DNA of 64,000 bases from an uncultured Clostridia bacterium (GTDB lineage Bacteria; Bacillota; Clostridia; Christensenellales; Pumilibacteraceae): assembly GCA_934270565.1 (NCBI GenBank), contig CAKQPR010000009.1:12295-76294 (forward strand), read 5' to 3'. The notes under the pieces are model-generated. The model was given only the letters and a program-made list of their open reading frames with translations. It was not told the origin of the DNA and made no database searches. Below are positions 43,911 to 53,711 of the stretch, one piece after another. Made by a program: the position numbers and the translations under genes. Position 1 is the stretch's first letter. The number at the start of each line of letters is the position of its first letter.

Positions 43911-44947
43911 GTTTATTTACAGGAAAAACACTGATGATAACCGGCGGAACGGGGAGTTTCGGGAATGCGGTTCTCAACAGGTTTCTAAAAACCGATATAG
44001 GTGAAATCAGAATTTTTTCGCGCGACGAGAAAAAGCAAGACGATATGCGTCACGAATTTCAGGCTAAGATGCCGGACGTAGCCGAGAAGATAAAGTTTTA
44101 CATCGGCGATGTGCGCGATATACAGTCTGTAAAGAACGCGATTCACGGTGTGGATTACATATTCCACGCCGCCGCACTTAAACAAGTGCCGTCCTGTGAA
44201 TTTTTCCCGATCGAAGCGGTAAAGACAAATGTGCTCGGAACCGAGAATGTGCTTACGGCTGCAATCGACGAGGGAGTCGGAACGGTTATCTGTTTATCGA
44301 CAGACAAAGCTGCTTATCCGGTAAACGCGATGGGGACAAGCAAGGCGATGATGGAGAAGGTTATCGTTGCAAAATCGCGCACTACAACAAAAACGAAGAT
44401 ATGCTGCACGAGATACGGGAACGTAATGTGCTCGCGCGGTAGCGTTATTCCGCTTTGGATCGATCAGATACGGAGCGGGCAACCGATTACTATCACGGAG
44501 CCGAAGATGACGCGGTTTATTATGTCGCTTGACGAAGCCGTGGATCTTGTTTTGTTTGCGTTCGAGCATGGAGAGAGCGGAGATATACTTGTTCAGAAGG
44601 CGCCGGCTTGCACGATAAAAACTCAGGCCGAAGCGGTATGCGAATTGTTCGGTTCGAACAAAAACAATATCAAAATTATCGGGATTCGTCACGGAGAAAA
44701 AATGTACGAAACTCTGTTAACGAACGAAGAATGCGCTCACGCGATAGATATGGGGAATTTCTATCGGGTTCCGTGCGACAAACGCGGATTGAATTACGAT
44801 AAGTATTTCAAACAAGGCGACACCGATAGGAACGTGCTTACCGAATTTAATTCTCACAATACACAACTACTCGATACGGAAGGCGTAAAGAGAAAGCTGC
44901 TTGAATTAAAATACATACGCGACGAGCTTGAGAGGACAGGAAAGTGA
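43907..44947 (+). CDS. capE: UDP-GlcNAc 4,6-dehydratase/5-epimerase, CapE type
   Basis: A 346-aa short-chain dehydrogenase of the inverting UDP-GlcNAc 4,6-dehydratase group. NAD binding: ITGGTGSFGNAVLNRF. Instead of the common YxxxK it carries MGTSKAMMEK, as in CapE/FlaA1. It makes the keto intermediate for UDP-N-acetyl-L-fucosamine. It overlaps the glycosyltransferase stop by ATGA and is followed at once by CapF- and CapG-like genes, which fixes its role. Its product could also feed the DegT aminotransferase. Composition is less AT-rich than the gene before it. Confidence 0.88.
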   Translation: MSLFTGKTLMITGGTGSFGNAVLNRFLKTDIGEIRIFSRDEKKQDDMRHEFQAKMPDVAEKIKFYIGDVRDIQSVKNAIHGVDYIFHAAALKQVPSCEFFPIEAVKTNVLGTENVLTAAIDEGVGTVICLSTDKAAYPVNAMGTSKAMMEKVIVAKSRTTTKTKICCTRYGNVMCSRGSVIPLWIDQIRSGQPITITEPKMTRFIMSLDEAVDLVLFAFEHGESGDILVQKAPACTIKTQAEAVCELFGSNKNNIKIIGIRHGEKMYETLLTNEECAHAIDMGNFYRVPCDKRGLNYDKYFKQGDTDRNVLTEFNSHNTQLLDTEGVKRKLLELKYIRDELERTGK

Positions 44948-46149
44948 ATGTTCTTATAACCGGAGCGAACGGGTTTATAGGAAAGAATCTGGTCGAAACA
45001 TTGAAAAACGTCAGAGACGGCAAAGATCGGACCCGCAACGTTGTCATCGACGAAATATTCTGTTACGACGTCGAATCGGAAAAATCAGAACTTGCGGAGT
45101 ATTGTAAGGCGGCTGATTTCGTATTTAATCTTGCCGGTGTAAACCGTCCGAAAGATCCGAGCGAATTCGAAAAAGGCAATTTTGGTTTTGCGTCGGAGCT
45201 GCTTGAAACGTTGGAAGCGAATTCCTGCAAAAGCCCCGTAATGTTGGCATCGTCCGTACAGGCTTCGCTTTCGGGAAGGTACGCAGGGAGCGAATACGGA
45301 AAGAGCAAACGCAACGGAGAACGCCTGTTTTTCGATTATGCGGAGGAAACCGGTGCGGAAGTATTTGTGTTTCGCTTTCCGAATGTGTTCGGAAAATGGT
45401 GCAGACCGAATTATAACAGCGCCGTAGCCACGTTTTGCTACGATATCGCAAACGATCTGCCGATTACGGTAAACGACAGAAATACGGTTTTGGAACTTGC
45501 GTATATAGACGACGTGATTGATTCGCTTATAGCGCTTTTGCGAGGAGAAACCGACAGATGCGATTACGACGGAGCGACGCCGATACCGAACGGCAACGGT
45601 AAATTCTGTCGCGTGGGTGTTACTCACAAGGTTTCGCTCGGTGAAATTGTCGATTTACTGAACGGATTTGCAAAACAGCCCGCAACGTTGCAAATGCCCG
45701 AAATCCCTTGCGGTTCGTTCGAGAAAAAACTTTATTCGACTTATCTTTCGTATTTGCCGAAAGAAAAAGTGAAATTTGTGCCTAAGTCAAATGAAGATGC
45801 CCGCGGTAGTTTTACGGAACTGTTGAAAAGTCGGAGTTGCGGACAATTTTCAGTAAACATATCCAACCCGGGAGTAACGAAAGGCGAACACTGGCATGAC
45901 AGTAAATGGGAGTTTTTTATTGTTGTGTACGGGCATGCGCTTATACAGGAAAGGAAGATAGGAACGGACGAAGTATGGAATTTCGAAGTGAGCGGGGACA
46001 AGATTGAAATCGTGCACATGTTGCCGGGATTTACCCATAATATCGTCAATCTCTCCGACAGCGAAAAACTGGTTACGCTGATGTGGGCGAATGAAAGTTT
46101 CGATCCGACAAAACCCGATACTTATTTTGAAAAGGTGGTTGAAAAATAG
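44944..46149 (+). CDS. capF: CapF-like UDP-sugar epimerase/reductase with cupin domain
   Basis: A 401-aa two-domain enzyme. Residues 1-~285 are an NAD(P)-dependent reductase (MNVLITGANGFIGKNLVETL; active-site Tyr in SEYGKSKRNGERLF). The C-terminal ~115 residues are a metal cupin (SVNISNPGVTKGEHWHDSKW) that epimerises the substrate. This arrangement is characteristic of CapF/WbjC, the second step to UDP-L-FucNAc. It starts with GTG in a GTGA overlap and is followed by the 2-epimerase gene sharing one base. Confidence 0.9.
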   Translation: MNVLITGANGFIGKNLVETLKNVRDGKDRTRNVVIDEIFCYDVESEKSELAEYCKAADFVFNLAGVNRPKDPSEFEKGNFGFASELLETLEANSCKSPVMLASSVQASLSGRYAGSEYGKSKRNGERLFFDYAEETGAEVFVFRFPNVFGKWCRPNYNSAVATFCYDIANDLPITVNDRNTVLELAYIDDVIDSLIALLRGETDRCDYDGATPIPNGNGKFCRVGVTHKVSLGEIVDLLNGFAKQPATLQMPEIPCGSFEKKLYSTYLSYLPKEKVKFVPKSNEDARGSFTELLKSRSCGQFSVNISNPGVTKGEHWHDSKWEFFIVVYGHALIQERKIGTDEVWNFEVSGDKIEIVHMLPGFTHNIVNLSDSEKLVTLMWANESFDPTKPDTYFEKVVEK

Positions 46150-47330
46150 TGGAAAAAGTGACCGATTATACGGGAATTAGTTTCAGAAACGACGGGAAAA
46201 TCAAACTTCTTATTGTTGTTGGAACTCGCCCCGAAATTATAAGGCTTTCGGAAGTGATAAAGAAATGTCGTAAATATTTCGACTGTATACTTGCGCACAC
46301 CGGACAAAATTACGACTACAATCTGAACGGCGTTTTCTTCAAAGACCTGAAACTCGATTTACCGGACGTATATATGAATGCCGTCGGCGAAGATTTAGGA
46401 GAGACTATCGGCAACATCATCGATTGCAGTTATAAACTGATGGAACGATTGAAGCCTGACGCATTGCTTGTTCTCGGAGACACGAACAGTTGTTTGTCGG
46501 CGATACCCGCAAAACGTTTGCATATTCCTATTTTCCATATGGAAGCGGGGAACAGGTGTAAGGACGAGTGCTTGCCGGAAGAAACCAACCGACGCATTGT
46601 GGATATTATATCCGACGTAAATATGGCGTACAGCGAACACGCTCGCAGATATCTCGCCGAGTGCGGGTTGCCGAAAGAGAGAACGTACGTCACCGGATCG
46701 CCTATGGCGGAAGTGTTGCGCGCAAATTTGTCTGATATCAACCGCTCCGACGTGCTCGAAAGACTGAAATTAAAGCAGGGTAAATACATTTTGCTTTCGG
46801 CGCACCGTGAGGAGAATATCGATACAGAAAAGAATTTCGTATCATTATTTACAGCAATAAACGCGCTTGCCGAAAAGTACGATATGCCGGTTTTGTATTC
46901 TTGTCATCCGCGCAGTAGAAAGCGGCTTGAGCAAAGCAACTTTAAACTCGATCCACGCGTTGTCAGACACGAACCGCTCGGTTTTCACGATTACAACAAA
47001 TTGCAGATTAACGCGTTTGCTGTGGTTTCTGACAGCGGAACGCTCCCCGAGGAAAGTTCGTTCTTCCTTTCAATAGGGAAGCCGATTCCCGCCGTGTGTA
47101 TAAGAACGAGTACCGAACGCCCCGAAGCTCTCGATAAAGCGTGTTTCGTGCTCGCCGGCATCGATGAAAAATCGCTTCTTCAAGCAGTGGACGTTGCCGT
47201 TGCGATGAATAAAAACGGAGACTTCGGCACGCCTGTACCCGATTATACAGACGAGTGCGTATCAAATAAAGTAGTAAAAATTATTCAAAGTTATACAGAC
47301 GTGGTCAACAAGTTTGTTTGGAGAAAATAA
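46149..47330 (+). CDS. capG: UDP-N-acetyl sugar 2-epimerase, CapG/WbjD type
   Basis: A 393-aa non-hydrolysing 2-epimerase related to WecB. Blocks: LLIVVGTRPEIIRLSEVIKK, ILAHTGQNYDYNLNGVFF, LVLGDTNSCLSA, FHMEAGNRCKDECLPEETNR and VVSDSGTLPEESSF. In this context it completes UDP-L-FucNAc synthesis after CapE and CapF. It begins with GTG sharing the last base of the CapF stop. Its own end overlaps the upstream region of the following glycosyltransferase, where composition again becomes AT-rich. Confidence 0.9.
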   Translation: MEKVTDYTGISFRNDGKIKLLIVVGTRPEIIRLSEVIKKCRKYFDCILAHTGQNYDYNLNGVFFKDLKLDLPDVYMNAVGEDLGETIGNIIDCSYKLMERLKPDALLVLGDTNSCLSAIPAKRLHIPIFHMEAGNRCKDECLPEETNRRIVDIISDVNMAYSEHARRYLAECGLPKERTYVTGSPMAEVLRANLSDINRSDVLERLKLKQGKYILLSAHREENIDTEKNFVSLFTAINALAEKYDMPVLYSCHPRSRKRLEQSNFKLDPRVVRHEPLGFHDYNKLQINAFAVVSDSGTLPEESSFFLSIGKPIPAVCIRTSTERPEALDKACFVLAGIDEKSLLQAVDVAVAMNKNGDFGTPVPDYTDECVSNKVVKIIQSYTDVVNKFVWRK

Positions 47331-47332
47331 TT

Positions 47333-48355
47333 ATGAGCGATAAAATTTTACTATCAATATGTATTACCTCTTACAATCGCGTAAAAGAACTTGAGCGTTG
47401 TTTGAGTAGTATAGATGCACCGATCGGTGATGTCGAAATAATAGTAAGTGAAGATATGTCTCCGAAACGTGAAGATATACGTAGCATGTTAAATGAGTTC
47501 GCTCAATCGACTGAATACAGATTTGCAGCTAACTTCAACGAGGAGAACTTGGGCTATGATAGAAATCTCGCGAAGCTGATTTCGCTTGCGTCGGGAGAGT
47601 ATATTTTGTTTTCAAGTGATGATGATGCGTTTAATAGGGGTAAACTGCTTGAGGTGATAGGGTTGCTTAAAGAAAACAACCCTGCCTATATGTTTACAGC
47701 ATATTCCAGTACGGATACAGAAGCGCTAAATCGAAAATATAACAAAGATTTTTGCATTGAACCGAGTGAACAATCTCTTTCGAAGTATTTATATGACGGG
47801 ATTCTTTTTTCCGGACTTATTTTCAAAGCCGAATATGTTAAAACGTTAATAGACAATATGGATAGATTTGTAAACACAAACTATTTTCAGGTGTACCTTT
47901 TGTCAAAAATGTTGTATAAATATGAGGGCTATTATGCACGTACAGAACTAATAAAATGTATCGGAGACGGGGATAACGGGTACGGAACCACAGAGCTTAG
48001 CAAAAAGGATCCGTTGTTAGCAGATAGAAAGAATGTTTTTTCCGATCTGAGATTTAATATAGGACTTATAAAAGTTATTCGTATTTTTGATGAAGAAGAA
48101 GGACTTCACGAGATAAAGCATTTTCAAAAAGAATACTCTTTACGTTCCTATAGAGGATTGTCACAAGCGCGCGCAATAAGCCGTAAAACAATGAAACAGT
48201 ATTGGGAGAAAATGAAAGAGTTAGATATTAAATTATGTTTCCCGGCAAGGATTTATTATTGTGTTTTGTGGTTGTTCGGAAAGAAGATTTCGGATTTTAT
48301 ATTCGGATTGCCCAGGAAGGTGTTATTCGCACGTCGGAGAAATGCAAATGGCTGA
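47333..48355 (+). CDS. Glycosyltransferase family 2
   Basis: A 340-aa GT-A glycosyltransferase. LLSICITSYNRVKELERCLS opens the nucleotide-sugar domain, and the metal motif lies in YILFSSDDDAFNRGKLLEV. A C-terminal ~80-residue basic region (LFGKKISDFIFGLPRKVLF) may touch the membrane. I chose ATG 47333 with GGAG at 47320-47323; TTG 47318 is an alternative. The gene is AT-rich compared with capE-capG. Donor and linkage cannot be read from sequence. Confidence 0.85.
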   Translation: MSDKILLSICITSYNRVKELERCLSSIDAPIGDVEIIVSEDMSPKREDIRSMLNEFAQSTEYRFAANFNEENLGYDRNLAKLISLASGEYILFSSDDDAFNRGKLLEVIGLLKENNPAYMFTAYSSTDTEALNRKYNKDFCIEPSEQSLSKYLYDGILFSGLIFKAEYVKTLIDNMDRFVNTNYFQVYLLSKMLYKYEGYYARTELIKCIGDGDNGYGTTELSKKDPLLADRKNVFSDLRFNIGLIKVIRIFDEEEGLHEIKHFQKEYSLRSYRGLSQARAISRKTMKQYWEKMKELDIKLCFPARIYYCVLWLFGKKISDFIFGLPRKVLFARRRNANG

Positions 48356-49223
48356 TTTCCATATTTGTGCAGCGATTGTTACATATAATCCCGATATCGG
48401 ATTACTAGAAAAAAATATATCTGCAGTTATAGATCAAGTTGAGCATTTATATATTTACGATAACGCTTCGACTAATTTGGCCGAAATTGAAAAGCTTACT
48501 GATGATGAGAGAATAACGATTGTTAAGTCGGATTCAAATTACGGTATATCTAAAGCACTGAATGAGTTGTGCTCCATGGCACTTGAGTGTGGATATAATT
48601 GGGTGTTAACCTTGGACCACGATACCATAATTTGCAATAACTTTATAGATAATTGCCGTAGTCTAATACGAGATTGTGATTTAAAAATAGCTATTGTATG
48701 TCCCCGTGTGAAATATGTCGGTTTAGAAATAAAAGAAAAAGGAGACGTCAGTTGTAGATTTAGTCGCGTGTCTGCGTGTATGACCAGCGGATCGTTTATG
48801 TCATTGATTGCATGGAATGAGGTCGGTGGTTTTGACGAATATATGGTTATAGATTGGGTAGATAATGATATTTGTACTAACTTTGTTTTGCATGGGTATG
48901 TTATAGTACGAAACAATCAGATTTTTATGGAGCACAAGCTAGGATCAGCTGTTAAACGAAAATTCGGATTGGTAACTTTAATAGACTATCAGTATTCGGC
49001 ATTTAGAGTTTACCATATTGTAAGAAATGGCATATATTACAGGAAAAAATATCGTAAAAACATAAATCAACTGAAAATGGCTGTTATCAATTTGTTAACA
49101 AGAATAAAATTTAGGATTCTATATCGTAAAGATAAAGAGAGGTTCTATGCAATAAAGAGAGGCGTTAAGGATGGTCGTAATATGTTAGGAAAGAATTTAT
49201 CGAATCGTGTGTCGTCGAAATGA
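48348..49223 (+). CDS. Glycosyltransferase family 2, rhamnosyltransferase-like
   Basis: A 291-aa GT2 enzyme. ICAAIVTYNPDIGLLEKNIS, YIYDNAST, SNYGISKALNELCSMALE and WVLTLDHDTIICNNFIDN are the blocks seen in RfbF/RfbN-type rhamnosyltransferases; MTSGSFMSLIAWNEVGGFDE is the acceptor-side block. With dTDP-rhamnose genes downstream it probably adds L-rhamnose. Start 48348 is preferred over 48342 because GGAG lies eight bases upstream. It overlaps the previous gene by eight bases. AT-rich. Confidence 0.85.
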   Translation: MADFHICAAIVTYNPDIGLLEKNISAVIDQVEHLYIYDNASTNLAEIEKLTDDERITIVKSDSNYGISKALNELCSMALECGYNWVLTLDHDTIICNNFIDNCRSLIRDCDLKIAIVCPRVKYVGLEIKEKGDVSCRFSRVSACMTSGSFMSLIAWNEVGGFDEYMVIDWVDNDICTNFVLHGYVIVRNNQIFMEHKLGSAVKRKFGLVTLIDYQYSAFRVYHIVRNGIYYRKKYRKNINQLKMAVINLLTRIKFRILYRKDKERFYAIKRGVKDGRNMLGKNLSNRVSSK

Positions 49224-50347
49224 ATGGATATATCTATATAATATTTTATATTACGGGATTATTGTCTTTTGTGGTAACATTGCTTAGGAATAGAGCACCG
49301 AAGATTTTAACAATCTTGATGTGTTTGTTTTTTGTTGTTGTTGTTGTCTCAAGGCAGTATGGATATAAGGATTACTCGGATTTAGGTGCCTACATAGACA
49401 GATTTCAACGGCGTGACAACTCCTATTTCAGTAGAGTTTACTGTCTTATTACGGACGCCATAAGAATGTGCTTTGGCAACTCTGCTACGGCGTATCTAAT
49501 AGTGGTATCTACCATCAATCTACTATGTGCCGTTAGTGTGTCGTTTATCGTAGAAAACGAAGTTTATTCTGTAAAATGCATGTGCCATCAAAATGCCAAT
49601 CGAAATCGAACTTTTTGCGTTTTTATATTTTTGTATGCTATTTATTGGGGGTTGAGTTTTTCTGCCGAAGTAATCAGATCCGGGTTGGCTATTTCGGCAT
49701 CTTTGATTTCGGTGGCGTTAATACTTTATAATACCGGCAAATGGTCAAAAGTTGCCGCGTTGTTTCTATATGTTATTTCATTATCTATTCATTGGACACA
49801 AATAATTTTGTTTCCATTTTTAATATATATTGCTTTAACCAGAAAGGCTAAAATAAGAAGTTATAAATATTATTTCGCTTTAAGTTGCACATTGTTGCTC
49901 TTAGATATTCTAGGGGTTAGCTATATTGTAGCAAATTCTATTGTACCATTCCTTGATAAAGCTATAAAAGCGATAGGAATGGATTCGCATTATGATGTCT
50001 ATATCGAAATTTTACCGCGTCCATCAATGTTCAATCATATAACACTTCAATATTTATATTATCATTTTTTGGGGATCTTTTTGGCATTGAGAATGACAAA
50101 AAATGATATTTATATAAAATTATTAAATGGTTATTATTGGGGATTGTCGCTTCATACTTTACTGAGCGGGGTAATAACTGCGATTGCGAGAGTGCAGTGG
50201 GTGTTGTTAGTATTGAGTGTGTTTCTTCTCTATATATATTTGACAGACAAAAACCATCTGAAATCCGAAAGGATTTGCATCGGAATTTTATTCAGCGCAA
50301 TTCAGTCTATAATGACTATAAGGTACTTAGGAATACAATTTTTATAA
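49220..50347 (+). CDS. wzy: Polysaccharide polymerase, Wzy/EpsG-like
   Basis: A 375-aa polytopic membrane protein with about ten hydrophobic segments and a conserved-type [20 protein letters not shown] motif near residue 60, as in the EpsG family. It would join undecaprenyl-linked repeat units outside the membrane. It is encoded between glycosyltransferases and rhamnose genes, where Wzy usually lies, and overlaps the previous gene by ATGA. It is strongly AT-rich. Wzy proteins diverge quickly, so the call rests on topology and context. Confidence 0.75.
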   Translation: MNGYIYIIFYITGLLSFVVTLLRNRAPKILTILMCLFFVVVVVSRQYGYKDYSDLGAYIDRFQRRDNSYFSRVYCLITDAIRMCFGNSATAYLIVVSTINLLCAVSVSFIVENEVYSVKCMCHQNANRNRTFCVFIFLYAIYWGLSFSAEVIRSGLAISASLISVALILYNTGKWSKVAALFLYVISLSIHWTQIILFPFLIYIALTRKAKIRSYKYYFALSCTLLLLDILGVSYIVANSIVPFLDKAIKAIGMDSHYDVYIEILPRPSMFNHITLQYLYYHFLGIFLALRMTKNDIYIKLLNGYYWGLSLHTLLSGVITAIARVQWVLLVLSVFLLYIYLTDKNHLKSERICIGILFSAIQSIMTIRYLGIQFL

Positions 50348-50361
50348 GGAAGCATTTTACA

Positions 50362-51240
50362 ATGAAAGGGATAATACTTGCGGGAGGGAGCGGAACGCGT
50401 CTGTACCCGCTTACGAAAGTTACAAGCAAACAGCTGTTGCCGGTGTATGACAAACCGATGATATTTTATCCGCTATCCACGCTAATGCTCGCGGGGATAC
50501 GCGATATACTGATTATATCCACGCCGACGGATCTTCCGAATTTCGAGCGGCTTTTAGGAGACGGAAGCGGGTTCGGAATAAAATTGACGTACAAGGTTCA
50601 GCCGTCGCCGGACGGGCTTGCACAGGCTTTTATAATCGGCGAAGAGTTTATAGGAAACGAGCCGGTTGCGATGGTGCTCGGCGACAATATTTTCTACGGC
50701 AACGGCTTCGGAAAGATGTTAGCGGAGGCCAAGCGTTCGGCAGAGGAAGGCAAAGCGACCATATTCGGCTATCACGTTACAGACCCGTGGCGTTTCGGAA
50801 TAGTAGAGTTTGACGCGGACAGAAAAGCGCTATCGGTTGAGGAAAAGCCTCAGAATCCGAAATCGAACTATTGTATAACGGGGTTGTATTTTTACGACAA
50901 GCGGGTCGTGGAATTCGCAAAAAGAGTCAAGCCGTCCAAGCGCGGAGAACTTGAAATAACCGATCTCAACAGACTGTATCTCGATGCCGGCGATCTGAAG
51001 GTGGAGCTGCTCGGCAGCGGCTTTGCGTGGCTCGATACGGGCACAATGGATAGTTTGCTTGAAGCGTCCGAGTTTGTGCAAATGATGAGCCGTCGTCAGG
51101 CAATAACCATTTCCGCGCCCGAAGAAATCGCGTATAACAACGGCTGGATCGACAAGAAGCAATTACTTGTTTCTGCGGAAGCTTATGGGAAATCGCCATA
51201 CGGCGAACATCTGAAAAACGTTGCGGAGGATAATATATAA
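50362..51240 (+). CDS. rfbA: Glucose-1-phosphate thymidylyltransferase
   Basis: A 292-aa RmlA/RfbA enzyme making dTDP-glucose from dTTP and glucose 1-phosphate. [20 protein letters not shown] is the nucleotide-binding start; [33 protein letters not shown] and [16 protein letters not shown] follow. Start 50362 is set by the conserved N-terminus and AAGGAAG; the longer upstream frame lies inside wzy. First gene of a complete dTDP-L-rhamnose set (A, B, D, C). Composition returns to the genome style here. Confidence 0.96.
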   Translation: MKGIILAGGSGTRLYPLTKVTSKQLLPVYDKPMIFYPLSTLMLAGIRDILIISTPTDLPNFERLLGDGSGFGIKLTYKVQPSPDGLAQAFIIGEEFIGNEPVAMVLGDNIFYGNGFGKMLAEAKRSAEEGKATIFGYHVTDPWRFGIVEFDADRKALSVEEKPQNPKSNYCITGLYFYDKRVVEFAKRVKPSKRGELEITDLNRLYLDAGDLKVELLGSGFAWLDTGTMDSLLEASEFVQMMSRRQAITISAPEEIAYNNGWIDKKQLLVSAEAYGKSPYGEHLKNVAEDNI

Positions 51241-52265
51241 TGAGTAAGACCGTACTTGTAACGGGCGGAGCGGGTTTTATCGGCTCGAACTTCGTCTATC
51301 ATACGCTGAAAGAGCACCCCGACTACAAAATCGTGTGCGTGGACTGTTTGACGTATGCGGGGAACATGTCCACTCTCGCGGAAGCGATGAAGAACAAAAA
51401 TTTCGTTTTCTACAAGACGAATATCTGCGACCGTGAAGGAATTTATAAGATATTCGAGACTGAAAAGCCGGATATAGTCGTAAATTTTGCTGCGGAAAGT
51501 CACGTCGACCGTTCGATCGAAACGCCAGAGATATTCTTGCAAACCAACGTACTCGGCACGCAGGTTCTTATGGATGCATGCCGCAAATACGGGATCGAGC
51601 GTTATCATCAGGTTTCGACCGACGAAGTATACGGAGACTTGCCGCTCGACCGCCCCGATCTGTTTTTCACGGAAAGCACGCCGATACATACTTCTTCGCC
51701 GTATTCGGCAAGCAAAGCGTCTGCGGATCTGCTCGTTCAGGCATACCACCGGACGTTCGGGCTTCCGATAACCATATCGCGCTGTTCGAACAATTACGGA
51801 CCTTATCATTTCCCCGAGAAGCTGATACCGCTTATGATAGCGAATTGTCTCAACGACAAGCCGCTCCCCGTGTACGGCGAAGGGCTTAACATTCGCGACT
51901 GGCTGTACGTCGAGGATCACTGTCGGGCGATCGATCTGATAATTCATCGCGGAAGAGTGGGCGAAGTGTACAACGTCGGCGGGCACAACGAAATGAAGAA
52001 TATCGATATCGTGAAACTGATATGCGATTATCTCGGCAAGCCGTACAGCCTTATAACGCACGTTACCGATCGCAAAGGTCACGATATGCGGTACGCGATC
52101 GATCCGACGAAGATACATAACGAGCTCGGCTGGCTGCCGGAGACCAAGTTTGCGGACGGAATAAAGAAGACGATCGACTGGTATCTCGATAACCGCGAAT
52201 GGTGGGAAACGATCATAAGCGGCGAGTATCGCAACTACTACGAAAAAATGTACGGGAACAGATGA
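51240..52265 (+). CDS. rfbB: dTDP-glucose 4,6-dehydratase
   Basis: A 341-aa RmlB/RfbB short-chain dehydrogenase. NAD motif: VTGGAGFIGSNFVYHTL. Catalytic STDEVYGDL, and YSASKASADLLVQAYHRTF with Tyr and Lys of YxxxK. It converts dTDP-glucose to the 4-keto-6-deoxy sugar. It shares one base with the rfbA stop. Length is normal for the family. Confidence 0.96.
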   Translation: MSKTVLVTGGAGFIGSNFVYHTLKEHPDYKIVCVDCLTYAGNMSTLAEAMKNKNFVFYKTNICDREGIYKIFETEKPDIVVNFAAESHVDRSIETPEIFLQTNVLGTQVLMDACRKYGIERYHQVSTDEVYGDLPLDRPDLFFTESTPIHTSSPYSASKASADLLVQAYHRTFGLPITISRCSNNYGPYHFPEKLIPLMIANCLNDKPLPVYGEGLNIRDWLYVEDHCRAIDLIIHRGRVGEVYNVGGHNEMKNIDIVKLICDYLGKPYSLITHVTDRKGHDMRYAIDPTKIHNELGWLPETKFADGIKKTIDWYLDNREWWETIISGEYRNYYEKMYGNR

Positions 52266-52266
52266 A

Positions 52267-53130
52267 ATGAAAGTGCTGGTAACAGGCGTTAAAGGTCAGC
52301 TCGGCTTTGACGTAGTGAACGAATTGAATAAGCGCGGACATAATGCGGTAGGGGTTGACGTCGAGGAAATGGACGTTACCGACGGCAAACGCGTGAGCGA
52401 CGTTATGCAGGACGTAAAGCCCGACGCAGTGATACACTGCGCGGCGTGGACGGCGGTGGACGCAGCCGAGGACAACGAAGAAAAAGTCAGAGCAATTAAC
52501 GCGGTCGGAACGGAAAATATTGCAAAAGAGTGCAAGAAGCTCGGTTGCAAAATGATGTATATATCTACCGATTATGTGTTCGACGGCAAAGGCGATAAAC
52601 CTTGGCAGCCCGATTGCAAAGATTATAAACCGCTCAGCGTGTACGGCAAGACAAAGCTCGAAGGCGAAATAGCCGTTTCGTCGATACTCGAAAAGTATTT
52701 TATCGTAAGGATCGCGTGGGTGTTCGGAAAAAACGGCAAAAACTTCGTCAGAACGATGCTGAATGTAGGGAAAACGCATGATACCGTGAAAGTCGTCAAC
52801 GATCAGATCGGAACGCCGACGTATACTTTCGATTTAGCAAGATTGTTAGTCGATATGATCGAAACGGATAAATTCGGTTACTATCATGCGACGAACGAGG
52901 GCGGTTATATCAGCTGGTATGATTTTGCCGTAGAGATCTACAGGCAAGCGGGATATGATACGAAAGTAATTCCCGTTTCGACGCAGGAGTATGGGCTTTC
53001 AAAAGCGGCAAGACCGTTCAACAGCAGGTTGGACAGAAGTAAACTTATCGAAAACGGTTTTAAGCCGTTGCCCGCATGGCAGGACGCATTAAACCGTTAT
53101 TTAAAGGAGACAGAATTCCGATGCAGATAA
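52267..53130 (+). CDS. rfbD: dTDP-4-dehydrorhamnose reductase
   Basis: A 287-aa RmlD/RfbD reductase, the last step to dTDP-L-rhamnose. MKVLVTGVKGQLGFDVVNEL, AAWTAVDAAEDNEEKVRAIN, MYISTDYVFDG and YGKTKLEGE (active-site Tyr and Lys) are diagnostic. It begins one base after rfbB, and the rfbC gene begins ten bases before its stop. Confidence 0.95.
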   Translation: MKVLVTGVKGQLGFDVVNELNKRGHNAVGVDVEEMDVTDGKRVSDVMQDVKPDAVIHCAAWTAVDAAEDNEEKVRAINAVGTENIAKECKKLGCKMMYISTDYVFDGKGDKPWQPDCKDYKPLSVYGKTKLEGEIAVSSILEKYFIVRIAWVFGKNGKNFVRTMLNVGKTHDTVKVVNDQIGTPTYTFDLARLLVDMIETDKFGYYHATNEGGYISWYDFAVEIYRQAGYDTKVIPVSTQEYGLSKAARPFNSRLDRSKLIENGFKPLPAWQDALNRYLKETEFRCR

Positions 53131-53711
53131 AAGTAGAGAAGAACGTAGCAGGAATCGAAGGATTGCACATAATAGAGCCTGCGGTTCACGGAGACAGTCG
53201 CGGGTATTTTATGGAGACGTATAACAAGCGCGACATGGAAGAAGCCGGACTTAATATGAATTTTGTGCAGGATAACCAGTCCATGAGCGTAAAAGGCGTT
53301 TTGCGCGGATTGCATTTTCAGAAGCAATACCCGCAGGGAAAGCTTGTGCGCGTCATAAAAGGTAAGGTTTTCGACGTGGCGGTCGACGTCCGCGAGGGAA
53401 GCAAAACTTACGGAAAATGGTTCGGAGTGGAGCTCACCGAAGAAAACAAAAAGCAGTTCTATATTTCCGAGGGGTTTGCTCACGGCTTTCTGGTTCTTAG
53501 CGACGTTGCCGAATTTTGCTACAAAGTGACGGACTTTTACCATGCGGGCGACGAGGGCGGTATTGCATGGAACGATCCGTCTATCGCTATAGAATGGGGC
53601 GTGACGGGCGAGTATAACGGCACCGCAGACCCGAGCGGGTACACGCTTAAAGACGGTACGCCGATAATTATGAGCGACAAGGATAAAAAGTGGGGATGCG
53701 TAAAAGCTTAA
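53121..53711 (+). CDS. rfbC: dTDP-4-dehydrorhamnose 3,5-epimerase
   Basis: A 196-aa RmlC/RfbC cupin epimerase. FMETYNKRDMEEAGL, FVQDNQSMSVKGVLRGLHFQ (catalytic His) and KGKVFDVAVDVREGSKTYGK are diagnostic. The start at 53121 has AAAGGAGA upstream. It overlaps rfbD at its start and the flippase gene at its end, so the whole set is one transcript. Confidence 0.95.
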   Translation: MQIKVEKNVAGIEGLHIIEPAVHGDSRGYFMETYNKRDMEEAGLNMNFVQDNQSMSVKGVLRGLHFQKQYPQGKLVRVIKGKVFDVAVDVREGSKTYGKWFGVELTEENKKQFYISEGFAHGFLVLSDVAEFCYKVTDFYHAGDEGGIAWNDPSIAIEWGVTGEYNGTADPSGYTLKDGTPIIMSDKDKKWGCVKA